A stretch of DNA of 64,000 nt from Corallium rubrum (Eukaryota; Cnidaria; Anthozoa; Scleralcyonacea; Coralliidae). Shown here in pieces: positions 1-8,741 of the stretch; positions within the stretch are counted from its first letter, which is position 1; each line of letters begins with the position of its first letter. The stretch covers positions 3,583,877-3,647,876 of the forward strand of contig OZ036002.1 in assembly GCA_964035015.1 (NCBI GenBank). Direction: 5' to 3'. The notes under the pieces are model-generated. The model saw only the letters and a list, made by a program, of their open reading frames with translations. It was not told where the DNA came from and ran no database searches. A program made the position numbers and the translations under genes.

Positions 1-1
1 T

Positions 2-400
2 CAACAATGTGAATGTGATGGATTTCCCTTAGACCAATCATGCACTTTATGTTTACAAGGAATAAATAAATGCTGTAACAAGTATTGTGTGGAAGGGAAA
101 GGACAATTCGTTGTCTTAACAGAGCTAAAGAGTCTTCCGCTTGCTGTTCAAGTTGGAACACCATATGTATGTCGAGACTGCTATCAGAAACTGAAGAAAC
201 GCAGAGGCTTGTTGTCTCAACTCAACAACATCGAAAAGGCGCTGGAGTGCATATATAATGACAATAAATTTAAACAAACACCAGCGCTAAAAAGACCTTC
301 AAGCGAACCGATCAGTGCTGGCTGTGCTGGCTCTGCAGCAGACTTGTCACAACTGCCGCGTTTTTGGCCGTGTAGTTGTTGGCCTTGTGGAGAATTCTAG
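2..400 (+). pseudogene. Cys-rich repeat-borne ORF fragment, copy 1
   Basis: The reading frame is open from the left window edge to a stop at 398-400. It shows a Cys-rich block (C-x-C, then spaced single and paired Cys, ending in a C-x2-C of the form VCRDC) followed by a basic segment and a Ser/Pro stretch. The pattern suggests a zinc-binding module. I do not recognise the family. A near-identical copy lies in the opposite orientation at 595-1115, so this is part of a dispersed element and not a host gene. The two copies agree up to about codon 108 and then diverge, so this copy looks truncated or rearranged at its 3' end. Its 5' end is cut by the window. Confidence 0.4.
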
Positions 401-560
401 AAGATGTTGTTGTAGACAAACCAAGACATCAGAAAACGCATTTGAAAGGGAAGCCCATTGTTGTTGATCGTCGCTTTCTATTACAGACAGAGATCTCAAA
501 AGTCAAAAAGCTTACAGCTCGATCAACAACAACTATTGACATCTGCATAGCATTTGTATC

Positions 561-598
561 ACTATAACACTGTTTTAGTCGTCTGCGGCGCAGGCTAG
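561..598 (+). repeat. Short direct repeat flanking the inverted Cys-rich block (left)
   Basis: A stretch reading ATAACACTGTT..AGTCGTC and ending in GCGGCGCAGGCTAG recurs almost exactly at 1288-1323 in the same orientation. The two copies bracket the inverted block 599-1287. Confidence 0.5.
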
Positions 599-1115
599 TT
601 GGAACCTGATGCCAGTCCGAAATCTACGTACACGTTGCTATCAGATATCGTGACAGGCTCGTCGCAAGCTGTTTGCAGACTTGTAACAAGCTTGTTATAA
701 CAAATACTTGGTGATGAACTACACGGCAAAATTGTGTCAGGATCGTTGGCGAATCTGGCGATGAATTTCGTAGGCGATGCACAGCCAGCACTGATCGGTT
801 CGCTTGAAGGTCTTTCTAGCGCTAGTGTTTGTTTGAATTTATTGTCATTATATATGCACTCCAGCGCCTTTTCGATGTTGTTGAGTTGAGACAACAAGCC
901 TCTGCGTTTCTTCAGTTTCTGATAGCAGTCTCGACATACATATGGTGTTCCAACTTGAACAGCAAACGGAAGACTCTTTAGCTCTGTTAAGACAACGAAT
1001 ATAATTGTCCTTTCCCTTCCACACAATACTTGTTACAGCATTTATTTATCCTTTGTAAACATAAAGTGCATGATTGGTCTAAGGGAAAATCCATCACATT
1101 CACATTGTTGAAACT
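595..1115 (-). pseudogene. Cys-rich repeat-borne ORF fragment, copy 2 (inverted)
   Basis: This is the inverted copy of the Cys-rich ORF at 2-400. The minus-strand frame 595-1026 is open for 143 codons and extends further at the C-terminus than copy 1. Around 1000-1010 it has four extra bases relative to copy 1, which shifts the upstream Cys-rich half out of frame. The protein is therefore broken. Homology to copy 1 continues at nucleotide level to about 1115. Function unknown; it probably belongs to a mobile element. Confidence 0.4.
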
Positions 1116-1287
1116 CGCTCAGCGTGAAGTGCTTAATAGTGCGCGATCGCGCCTGGCACGACCAAACAGCCAATGAAATGGTTCGGTAGAAGTGTTTTTC
1201 AAAGGAACCAATCATCATTAACTGTACAGAAACGCGTTTATCGGGGGGTTGGCAGAACACGGATTATGGCGCTACTACGCAGACGTA

Positions 1288-1323
1288 ATATAACACTGTT
1301 ATAGTCGTCTGCGGCGCAGGCTA
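1288..1323 (+). repeat. Short direct repeat flanking the inverted Cys-rich block (right)
   Basis: This is the second copy of the repeat at 561-598. It abuts the truncated ISG12-family 3' exon that starts immediately downstream, so it marks the breakpoint that removed the rest of that gene copy. Confidence 0.5.
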
Positions 1324-1590
1324 GGAAATGATGGAAATTTTGAAAAAGGTGGAAATCTTGAAAATGAGGGGAAGTTTAGAAATGATCATGAAAAACTTGA
1401 AAGAGAAGGAAATAAGGGGGAAATGGCTGAAAATGATGATGGTGCCGATAGGAGAGCGAATGAAAATATTGATAGCACAGTGCAAGCTACTCACAAGAAA
1501 GGTGGAAGACATAGGCAGCCAACAGAACATGATGATGAAGAAAATGACGAAGAGTCTACATTTGTGAAGACAGTGGTATTCAAGAAATAA
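1322..1590 (+). pseudogene. Truncated 3' exon of an ISG12-family paralogue
   Basis: The frame reads degenerate Gly/Asn/Glu/Lys repeats and then a C-terminal tail (KKGGRHRQPTEHDDEENDEE, then a short end FVKTVVFKK and stop at 1588-1590). This tail is almost identical to the end of the intact gene finishing at 10258. Everything upstream of 1322 is replaced by repeat sequence, so the ISG12 domain and N-terminus are missing. The repeat units here are much less regular than the GKPGND units of the intact copy. Homology continues through the 3' UTR and beyond, to about 2130, so a genomic segment was duplicated in tandem and not just an mRNA. It is probably a dead copy, unless it serves as an exon of a gene starting left of the window. 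Confidence 0.65.
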
Positions 1591-1850
1591 GCATATGCAA
1601 CTAAGATTTCTTGTACCGATTTATTGTAATACATGTACTGTATTATAAGAGTAGGTTTGTTTTTCCATTACTTGTCACTTTACGTGTTATACAATACTTA
1701 TGAAGGGTACATTTTTCATTTTTAGAAGAAAGAAATCTATTTAGTTACATGTTGAAAATGTATACACCCTTCCTGTAGTTAATTGTTTGTAGTTTAATAT
1801 AGCCTGTACAATTAACTAATAAAGGATTTAACCTGATTTTCGTGGCAATT
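1591..1850 (+). other. 3' UTR of the truncated ISG12-family copy, with polyA signal
   Basis: The sequence matches the 3' UTR after the intact gene (10259-10472 and 10802-10850). It ends with an AATAAA at 1818-1823. It lacks the roughly 327-bp insertion found in the intact copy and so represents the uninterrupted state. Confidence 0.55.
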
Positions 1851-3026
1851 TAGGGAAATGACTCTTTTGGAAATAACTGTCATTCAATCAGTATCCAAAC
1901 CCCGTCCTAACATGAATAGAATTTTCGAATAATATTCTGTTGAAATCCTCGGGGGGCAAATACGAGATTTTTGGATTTTCAAAAATCGTTGGTCATTTTT
2001 AAGAATTTTTTGCGAGAGATTTTTGGGAGAATCATTCAGTTTGATGATTTGGTCAGTTTGCAAACTGATGATGTCTGATAAAAGATATTTTAATCCGCAA
2101 AAAAATGAATTTTAATATTTTAGATTCTGATTTCTGAGCTAAGGAAGAAGACCGGGGGCACATAGGCGTACGGGCACAAATTTATAGGGCGGCGGAGAAC
2201 GTTTTGCCCGACTGAAACAGCGACTTTTGATATAAAAAAGCACCTTTTCCTTTTTTCATCCTATTTTTAATTTTTTTCCCTATATTTTTTGCCCGACTTA
2301 GGTTGAAATATTCCCCGACTTAAGCAACATTCCCATTCATCTAGGGGGGGGGGGGCAGCCGCCCCCGTCCATGGGCGTACAAGGCGGGGGGGGGGGGCAG
2401 CTGCGCCCCCCGCCTTGTACGCCTATGGACCGGGGGTTTTCAAGTAGCCGCACACTCTGGATTAAATCTAATATATTAACGTGTCCTCATCACATTCCAG
2501 TACCATTCACCTCGACTATTCAGTGTTTCCACTTCGCAGGAAATTTCCTGATTCTCAGGAAATCCTGACTTGAAAAGGAAATTTTCAGGATGAGTTAAAA
2601 TCTCAAGAAAATCAGGAAATCTCAAAAAATCTATAAGTGGATCGAGATGCATTTTCGGAATTTTTGGCTTTCTGTTGTATGGGGTTATGAAGTAACCGGT
2701 TAAAGCAAAAAGAAGATTGCCCTGCGCGCATGCTTAACGAAGAACAAACAGTTTGAAATACGCAGGGTGTGGAAAGACAGGCGAGCATTGTCAGCGCAAA
2801 GTCAATCGGAACGGGGTGCACCTGCAGAGAGGACAACGGTCATGTCATCGACGAATCCGGTTCCTCACTTCCTTTGGAAGTCTGGGACTGCACGCAGGCT
2901 AGGGACTGGGTTCCTTATGGATTTTGTGAAAAGTTATCACGTGATAATGTCACAAGACCCCTCCTAGTCTTCTTCTCTCTAGTGAGCAGCAACTATAAAC
3001 AGTCCTTACCCGTATCCATGTAAACA
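1851..3026. other. Intergenic stretch, no gene seen
   Basis: The first 280 bp are the continued duplication shared with 10850-10917 and 11707-11930. Around 2330-2440 there are G- and C-runs forming an imperfect inverted repeat. No ORF with recognisable protein character is present. Confidence 0.4.
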
Positions 3027-3124
3027 ACATTCCATTGAGCGTTAGCAACCCCAACTTTTTTAAGTTGCGTTGAAAAAAAAACGTAGCTTAAAAAAGTTGG
3101 GGTTGCTAACGCTCAATGGAATGT
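3027..3124. repeat. Short foldback (inverted repeat)
   Basis: Arms of about 40 bp beginning ACATTCCATTGAGCG pair almost perfectly around a short A-rich centre near 3070. Confidence 0.75.
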
Positions 3125-3210
3125 CAACATTAGTGTCACGTGACACTTGTCTACGGAGTAGAATGAAGAAGTTTTCTGTTACTGGGAGTTTCACTGGCCC
3201 CGACACAAAC

Positions 3211-3330
3211 GTGTACACGTCACTGACTACTACACAAAATGTGTACACTTCACTGACTACTACACAAAATGTGTACACTTCACTGACTTCCACACAAAAT
3301 GTGTACACGTCACTGACTACTACACAAAAT
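3211..3330 (+). repeat. 30-bp minisatellite, 4 copies
   Basis: There are four head-to-tail 30-bp units starting GTGTACAC(G/T)TCACTGACT with few differences. The unit length is a multiple of three, which explains chance ORFs on both strands. Confidence 0.85.
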
Positions 3331-4076
3331 TCAGCTTGGATTCTGTGAGTGCTTAAATGTTGTCACAAGCCCTGGCCAACTGGAATCAACCTAGTTGTCG
3401 AGGTCGTGGCCCACTCGGTTGGGGACAAAAACTGATGGACTGTAAAATGGAAAATTTATGGACTATAAAATGGAAAAATTTCTAGTAAAATTATATTACC
3501 ATATAGAAAACGGTTAACATGGCCGCTATAGTGACAAGCCATGTGTCAAGCTGTGTGCCAAGTCGTGTGCCAAGCCATGTGCCAGGGTCAACGGTAGGAC
3601 CAACGGCAGGGCCAACGACAGGGCCAACAGCAGGGCCAACGGCAGGGCCAACGGCGAAAAGTGATGGTAGCGGTTACATACACTCGGAAGAAATGGTCTG
3701 GTATTCTCCAGGCTGTCGCCTGTCGCCAGCCCATAATTCTTCCTCACCTACTGCGGATCTTATGAAAGGTGATGGTACCAACAACTTCCCAGGTCCCCGG
3801 AAAAAAACCATCGACGATGTTGGCGATTTAGCATAAAAAGTGATGGTACCGGGGCATGGAAAAAGTGATGGTACCGGGGTATGGAAAAAGTGATGGTATC
3901 GCCGATGTCACCAAAAAAAAAATGGCCTCGTACCCCCATTTCCTATACTACTCTAACTCTACCTAATGCTTTTACTTACAAGAATAATAATTATTATCTA
4001 CACCTAAAAAGTCAGTTGACCACTATATTTATCTATTTTTTGAATAATTTTTATATATTAATTCTCTCGTAACTGT

Positions 4077-4150
4077 CCCGTATATGTAACATATAGCCCA
4101 TATATTATGTAACATAGAGCCCGTATATGTAACATACAGCCCGTATATAT
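4077..4150 (+). repeat. 20-bp minisatellite, block 1
   Basis: The unit reads approximately CCCGTATATGTAACATATAG. The same unit recurs at 6425-6506, on the far side of the Penelope-like block. Confidence 0.65.
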
Positions 4151-4436
4151 AAACAGCGTTTTCACTTTATATATTTATCTATTCAGTTTACTCTCATTCA
4201 TCCTTTTTACACCCCTTCCTTCTTGCTCATCGACGGTATGAATAGCAATGTCTTTCGCATAAACTTTCGCATCTCATTATCGATTTGTTATTGTTATTTT
4301 GATTTGATTGGCTAATTTTTCGCATCTCATTATCAATTTGTTATTGTCATTTTTATCTGATTGGTTTATTTTTGGTCACATAATTACCTTTCGTATATAT
4401 ATAAGCTCATTGTTTGTTTAGTGTTTACACTCTTTA

Positions 4437-4560
4437 CGTTTCTCTTTGACGAAGGGCCTTCGCTCCGCCTCGAAACGTTAGACTCCTACGTTCTCTGTTT
4501 CGGCAGTATATCTAACCTTACTATATTTCGTATACAGTTAAAAGCTTCTAGGACAGCGTC
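4437..4560 (+). repeat. Penelope-type terminal remnant
   Basis: The sequence contains TTGACGAAGGGCCTTCGC, a CGAAACGTTAGAC element and a TTCTCTGTTTCGGCAG tail. It is a degenerate relative of the terminal motif in the palindrome immediately to the right. Similar remnants lie near 11530, 37110, 46200, 50920 and 54190. Confidence 0.5.
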
Positions 4561-4626
4561 GGCCACGGTTGAAATCCAAATATTACCAGGGTTAAGTCAC
4601 GTTGGCCTGAAAAACAGAGAAAAATC

Positions 4627-4664
4627 TTCTCGACGTTTCGAGCGAAGGCCCTTCGTCAGGAGAA
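4627..4664 (-). ncRNA. Hammerhead-ribozyme-like motif, left palindrome arm
   Basis: On the minus strand the order is stem I strand TTCTC, core CTGACGA, one unpaired A, stem II GGGC with loop CTTC and GCTC, core GAAA, then C-GTC and the closing stem I strand GAGAA. Stem I pairs over 5 bp and stem II over 4 bp including one G-U. Stem III would be only the two pairs A-U and C-G, as in minimal Penelope-type hammerheads that act as dimers. The extra A before stem II departs from the textbook consensus. Confidence 0.5.
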
Positions 4665-4913
4665 ATTAGTAAACAACTCACACGTGGTCACGCGTATTTA
4701 TAGCAGAGCTACAATGGGAATCACATGAACACATGTAAGCCAATAAAAACAAAGTAAACAAATAAATTAATATGTAATTTTAGCCTGTGTGCAGGTGCTG
4801 ACCCAATTTGTGGGTCAGCTACCTGCAAATAGGCAAAGAAACAGGTTATAAATTACTATTTAAATCATCAGAAAAAGGTTAAGGAAAAGGTGTGGAATAT
4901 GGGGTGGAGTGAG

Positions 4914-5145
4914 CTAAATGAAAGAGAATCGCTCATTGAGGCCGTGAGGGTGAATGGTACCAAGTTTGTAAATGAGACGCACTTCTTGCTTACGACGAGT
5001 ATCGTTACAACCTGTAATGGGCTGAATGGCACAGATTTTCATGTTGGAAAAGGAGTGGTTGGCACTGTTGAAGTGCCTGGCAACAGGTTTGTTTTGCACA
5101 TTGTTTTTGACATCACGAAGGTGTTCAACAAACCTGTCACCTAAA
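4914..5145 (-). pseudogene. Penelope-like protein C-terminus (GIY-YIG endonuclease end), left arm
   Basis: The minus-strand frame carries the Penelope C-terminal signature: LGDRF..HLRD near the centre, KPVARHF, a G.ND.R..QE segment and LGT..P.G.NERFSFI before the stop. Its translation differs from the right arm at one residue. Only the last 75 or so residues remain; the reverse transcriptase and most of the endonuclease are absent, so it cannot move itself. The opposite-strand ORF 4890-5144 is a shadow. Confidence 0.65.
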
Positions 5146-5148
5146 CGT

Positions 5149-5380
5149 CTTAGGTGACAGGTTTGTTGAACACCTTCGTGATGTCAAAAACAATGTGCAA
5201 AACAAACCTGTTGCCAGGCACTTCAACAGTGCCAACCACTCCTTTTCCAACATGAAAATCTGTGCCATTCAGCCCATTACAGGTTGTAACGATACTCGTC
5301 GTAAGCAAGAAATGCGTCTCATTTACAAACTTGGTACCATTCACCCTCACGGCCTCAATGAGCGATTCTCTTTCATTTAG
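5149..5380 (+). pseudogene. Penelope-like protein C-terminus (GIY-YIG endonuclease end), right arm
   Basis: This is the mirror copy of 4914-5145 with the same order of motifs and the same terminal stop (5378-5380). The frame starts at the palindrome centre inside LGDRF, so the 5' truncation point is shared by both arms. It is followed by about 250 bp of 3' sequence and the hammerhead-like motif at 5630-5667. Confidence 0.65.
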
Positions 5381-5629
5381 CTCACTCCACCCCATATTCC
5401 ACACCTTTTCCTTAACCTTTTTCTGATGATTTAAATAGTAATTTATAACCTGTTTCTTTGCCTATTTGCAGGTAGCTGACCCACAAATTGGGTCAGCACC
5501 TGCACACAGGCTAAAATTACATATTAATTTATTTGTTTACTTTGTTTTTATTGGCTTACATGTGTTCACGTGATTCCCATTGTAGCTCTGCTATAAATAC
5601 GCGTGACCACATGTGAGTTGTTTACTAAT

Positions 5630-5667
5630 TTCTCCTGACGAAGGGCCTTCGCTCGAAACGTCGAGAA
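5630..5667 (+). ncRNA. Hammerhead-ribozyme-like motif, right palindrome arm
   Basis: This is identical in layout to 4627-4664 but on the + strand: TTCTC, CTGACGA at 5635-5641, stem II with CTTC loop, GAAA, then GTC at 5660-5662 as the predicted cleavage triplet, and GAGAA. It lies about 250 bp after the Penelope stop codon, in the terminal repeat where such ribozymes are known for this element class. Confidence 0.5.
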
Positions 5668-5712
5668 GATTTTTCTCTGTTTTTCAGGCCAACGTGACTT
5701 AACCCTTGGTAA

Positions 5713-6415
5713 TAAATAAATTAATATGTAATATGTAATTTTAGCCTGTGTGCAGGTGCTGACCCAATTTGTGGGTCAGGTACCTGCAAATAGGCAAATA
5801 AACAGGTTATAAATTACTATTTAAATCATCAGAAAAAGGTTAAGGAAAAGGTATGGAATATGGTGGTGGAGTGAGCTAAATGAAAGAGAATCGCTCATTG
5901 AGGCCGTGAGGGTGAATGGTACCAAGTTTGTAAATGAGACGCATTTCTTGTTTACATGAAAATCTGTGCCATTCAGCCCATTACAGGTTGTAACGATACT
6001 CGTCGTAAACAAGAAATGCGTCTCATTTACAAACTTGGTACCATTCACCCTCACGGCCTCAATGAGCGATTCTCTTTCATTTAGCTCACTCCACCACCAT
6101 ATTCCACACCTTTTCCTTAACCTTTTTCTGATGATTTAAATAGTAATTTATAACCTGTTTCTTTGCCTATTTGCAGACCCACAAATTGGGTCAGCACCTG
6201 CACACAGGCTAAAATTACATATTACATATTAATTTATTTGTTTACTTTGTTTTTATTGGCTTACATGTGTTCACGTGATTCCCATTGTAGCTCTGCTATA
6301 AATACGCGTGACCAACATGTGAGTTGTTTACTAATTTCTCCTGACGAAGGGCCTTCGCTCGAAACGTCGAGAAGATTTTTCTCTGTTTTTCAGGCCAACG
6401 TGACTTAACCCTGGT
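5713..6415. mobile_element. Second Penelope-like head-to-head inverted fragment
   Basis: A second, shorter inverted pair of the same Penelope 3' region lies directly after the first. Its arms meet around a roughly 50-bp unpaired core near 5960-6005, which is itself a piece of the same coding region. Only the right arm reaches the hammerhead-like terminus (6336-6373). Coding remnants here are broken by the inversion. Confidence 0.6.
6336..6373 (+). ncRNA. Hammerhead-ribozyme-like motif, second Penelope block
   Basis: Same 38-nt layout as the copy at 5630-5667, with all core bases and both pairing strands of stem I kept (TTCTC 6336-6340, GAGAA 6369-6373). Confidence 0.5.
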
Positions 6416-6424
6416 AATATTTAT

Positions 6425-6506
6425 ATTTCGTATGTAACATACAGCCCGTATATGTAACATATAGTCCGTATATGTAACATATAGCTGGTATGTGTAACAT
6501 ATAGCG
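6425..6506 (+). repeat. 20-bp minisatellite, block 2
   Basis: Four units of the GTATATGTAACATATAG type, the same as at 4077-4150. The two blocks flank the Penelope cluster, so the cluster may have inserted into one array. Confidence 0.6.
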
Positions 6507-8009
6507 GGTTGCACATTACGTCATGGCGGCTGTTGGTTGGATTTTATTGTATACCAACCGTGGCCGCTATACCTTTGTAAGGTGTCATATTTTGGAAGTA
6601 TTTATTTCAGAGCGGTGCACATATTGAAATAATGTCTCAATCAAAACCATTGCAGCACTGACGTGAAGTTGCATGTTTTGTACGATTCTATTTGCATCTA
6701 TTCATTGAATACAGCATGTCTAATAATACAGCAATGATTTGTGAAAATTGTCTCGCACTGATAGTCGCGCCAGTCAAGTGCCGTTGCGAAACTAGTCACA
6801 TAAAGTTTTAAAACTGTGAAACAAGTTACATGAAAAATTGCACTTATGTCTGAATATAGCAGGGATTTAATACTGTCGACATTATACCGTAATATGCATA
6901 ATAAAATCTCTTATAAACTCTTAGAAAGCGCGCAATACTACTACTGTACTTTGTGTTGGCCTGCGGGCCGGGTAACCACAACAGCTAGTGCCAATTGCCA
7001 CTGAGAACAAAGGCACAGAATACATTAAAGGCACGCGATTCACAGAAAAGAAAGTCAAAGGGTCAGATATATATTAATATTCGAATCTGAAATGAGGAAT
7101 CTCGCAAGAAAATTGTAACCCATCATTCGTGGAATAGTTAAATAGTGGCATTGGTAAGTCAAAAATTTATTGTGTATATCTTTTTTCCCCCGGAACGTTA
7201 GCAAGACTTAATTAAGAAGTTACATTTGCTATTAATATCATGGCCGGTTTATATTGGTTACAATCGGTTTGTACCTTTTAGATATACTACTTTCAAATTT
7301 AATATACACATTATTACAGACTGAACTTGTTATTAGGCTACTGTACTGTAGGTCCAGTATTGAATAGTAATCTCACATTTGCAAATCTGTTTGTATAATG
7401 GCAGTGAGATAGACCTTATTCATAAATGGCCGACAATTTAAAATCCTTTTATGTGCTAAATTAGCGCCTCTATTCTTTTGAATTTCTCGCATGAAAACGA
7501 GTTCAGAGGGGCTAATTTATATGCACATAAAAGAATATTAATTCCATGGCCATTTATGAATATGGCCTATATATTGTAAGTTGTAAATTCTTTGTAATCC
7601 ACAAGGAATTTTCAAGGAAAACTATCATGTTACAGGGCAAAAGTATCCGGATTCACATTCACACACAACCCGGATATTTTTGCTCTAGTGTAAACTTAGT
7701 CTTAATTAAGCACTCATTAGGTAAGGTTATATAAGTTTGGAAACTTAAAAGACCCGGCCAACAATGGGGAGCCCAACCAAGAATGGAGTAAAGTATTAAA
7801 TATGTAATAACATGAAATATGTGGGTTAATTACTGACATATTTTCTTATTATATTCTGGCATCCCCAAACACAAATTTCCTAAGGGACCCCAGCTGAGTT
7901 ATGTTACGCCACTGCTATGTTATTGTGTGAAAACAGTGCACACCATTAATTGCATACCTGATTGGAGGTGTTGACCTATTAATGCTTGTTATTTGTTATA
8001 AATTTATTC
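6507..8009. other. Gene-poor stretch upstream of the ISG12-family gene
   Basis: 6507-6640 is a repeat also found, split by a TA microsatellite, at 13360-13600 (shared start GGGTTGCACATTACGTCATGG). A donor-like site GGTAAGTC occurs at 7155 and could belong to an untranslated first exon of the downstream gene, but nothing confirms this. I see no coding potential. Confidence 0.3.
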
Positions 8010-8620
8010 TCAAGGGTGTAGTGAACTACAATTTTCACATAGCGAGTATTTTTTAATACTTTTTCAAAACTAGTTGTAGCTGTAGCTGTAGCGAACTACA
8101 TTTTTTCAGTAGTGAAGTTAGTCGATTACTTTTTTAGCAACAATCGCTTTTTGCTACTTTTCAAATTTGTCATCAGTCAAAGTCAGTCAGCACAACAGAC
8201 TAAACAGTGTCCAGTCCCTCAATTAAATCTGGGACTCTCCCCCTGTTGGGATAATTTATTAATTAATATTAATCAATAAACTATGCTTATGAGAATGCTG
8301 TTTAGTGTTTACTTTTGCTGCATGGTTACTTGGTTTTAGCCTGTTGTAGGTTTGTTCATCACCTTTCTTGCCATTCGAGGTCCTAGTTACATATTAATAA
8401 ATATTAAATAAATGTAAATTACGAACTTGGATAGTAGGATACTTCAATTTGCAGTAGCGAAGTAGTGAAATAGTTCACTACATTTTTTAAACAGTAGCTG
8501 TACTAGTCAGTAGGGAACTACATTTGTTGACAAGTAGCAGTAGTTGTTAGCTGACTACATTTTTTTAAAGTGGCTGTAGTTGTAGTAAACTACAAAAAAT
8601 TTGTAGTCAACCCTGAGTCC
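8010..8620. mobile_element. hAT-like MITE with CTACA-rich ends
   Basis: The ends read CAAGGGTGTAGTGAACTAC and, inverted, GTAGTCAACCCTG. The interior is full of short GTAGT/ACTAC inverted motifs and has no ORF. I could not find a clean target duplication. Confidence 0.4.
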
Positions 8621-8699
8621 CTTGCTTATTCTATAAACTTATGCCTGGATGTTTTGTAATTAACTTACTGTGAATTACTTAAGGTTACTTAAAGTAAAG

Positions 8700-8741
8700 A
8701 TGCAGGAGGCAAATTCTAATCAAAGAAATGGAAGATCCAAG
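8700..8741 (+). CDS. ISG12-family gene, proposed first coding exon
   Basis: This 14-codon exon was chosen because the next exon has no in-frame Met, and because ATG at 8700 runs in phase 0 to AAG|GTGAAA at 8741/8742. The encoded Asn/Gln/Arg/Gly-rich residues join smoothly to the Asn/Asp-rich start of exon 2. An upstream untranslated exon is possible. Confidence 0.45.

Larger units (their letters stand above)
4583..5710. mobile_element. Penelope-like element 3' ends in a head-to-head palindrome
   Basis: Two arms of about 560 bp are almost perfect inverted copies meeting near 5147. Each arm, read outward from the centre, has the C-terminal part of a Penelope-type protein, then a 3' untranslated stretch, then a hammerhead-like terminal motif. 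Both arms are 5'-truncated at the same codon, next to the centre. Penelope-like elements are known to insert as partial and inverted copies with terminal repeats, and this arrangement fits. The near-identity suggests a recent event or gene conversion within the palindrome. Confidence 0.7.

Noticed and set aside
3519..3836. 105-codon ORF with Val-Pro-Ser and Gly-Pro-Thr-Ala repeats
   Set aside because: The repeats follow short DNA repeats (CAACGGCAGGGC) and there is no recognisable domain or splice context.
4890..5144. 84-codon ORF duplicated on both strands
   Set aside because: It is antisense to the Penelope C-terminal coding remnant; the sense frame has the family motifs.
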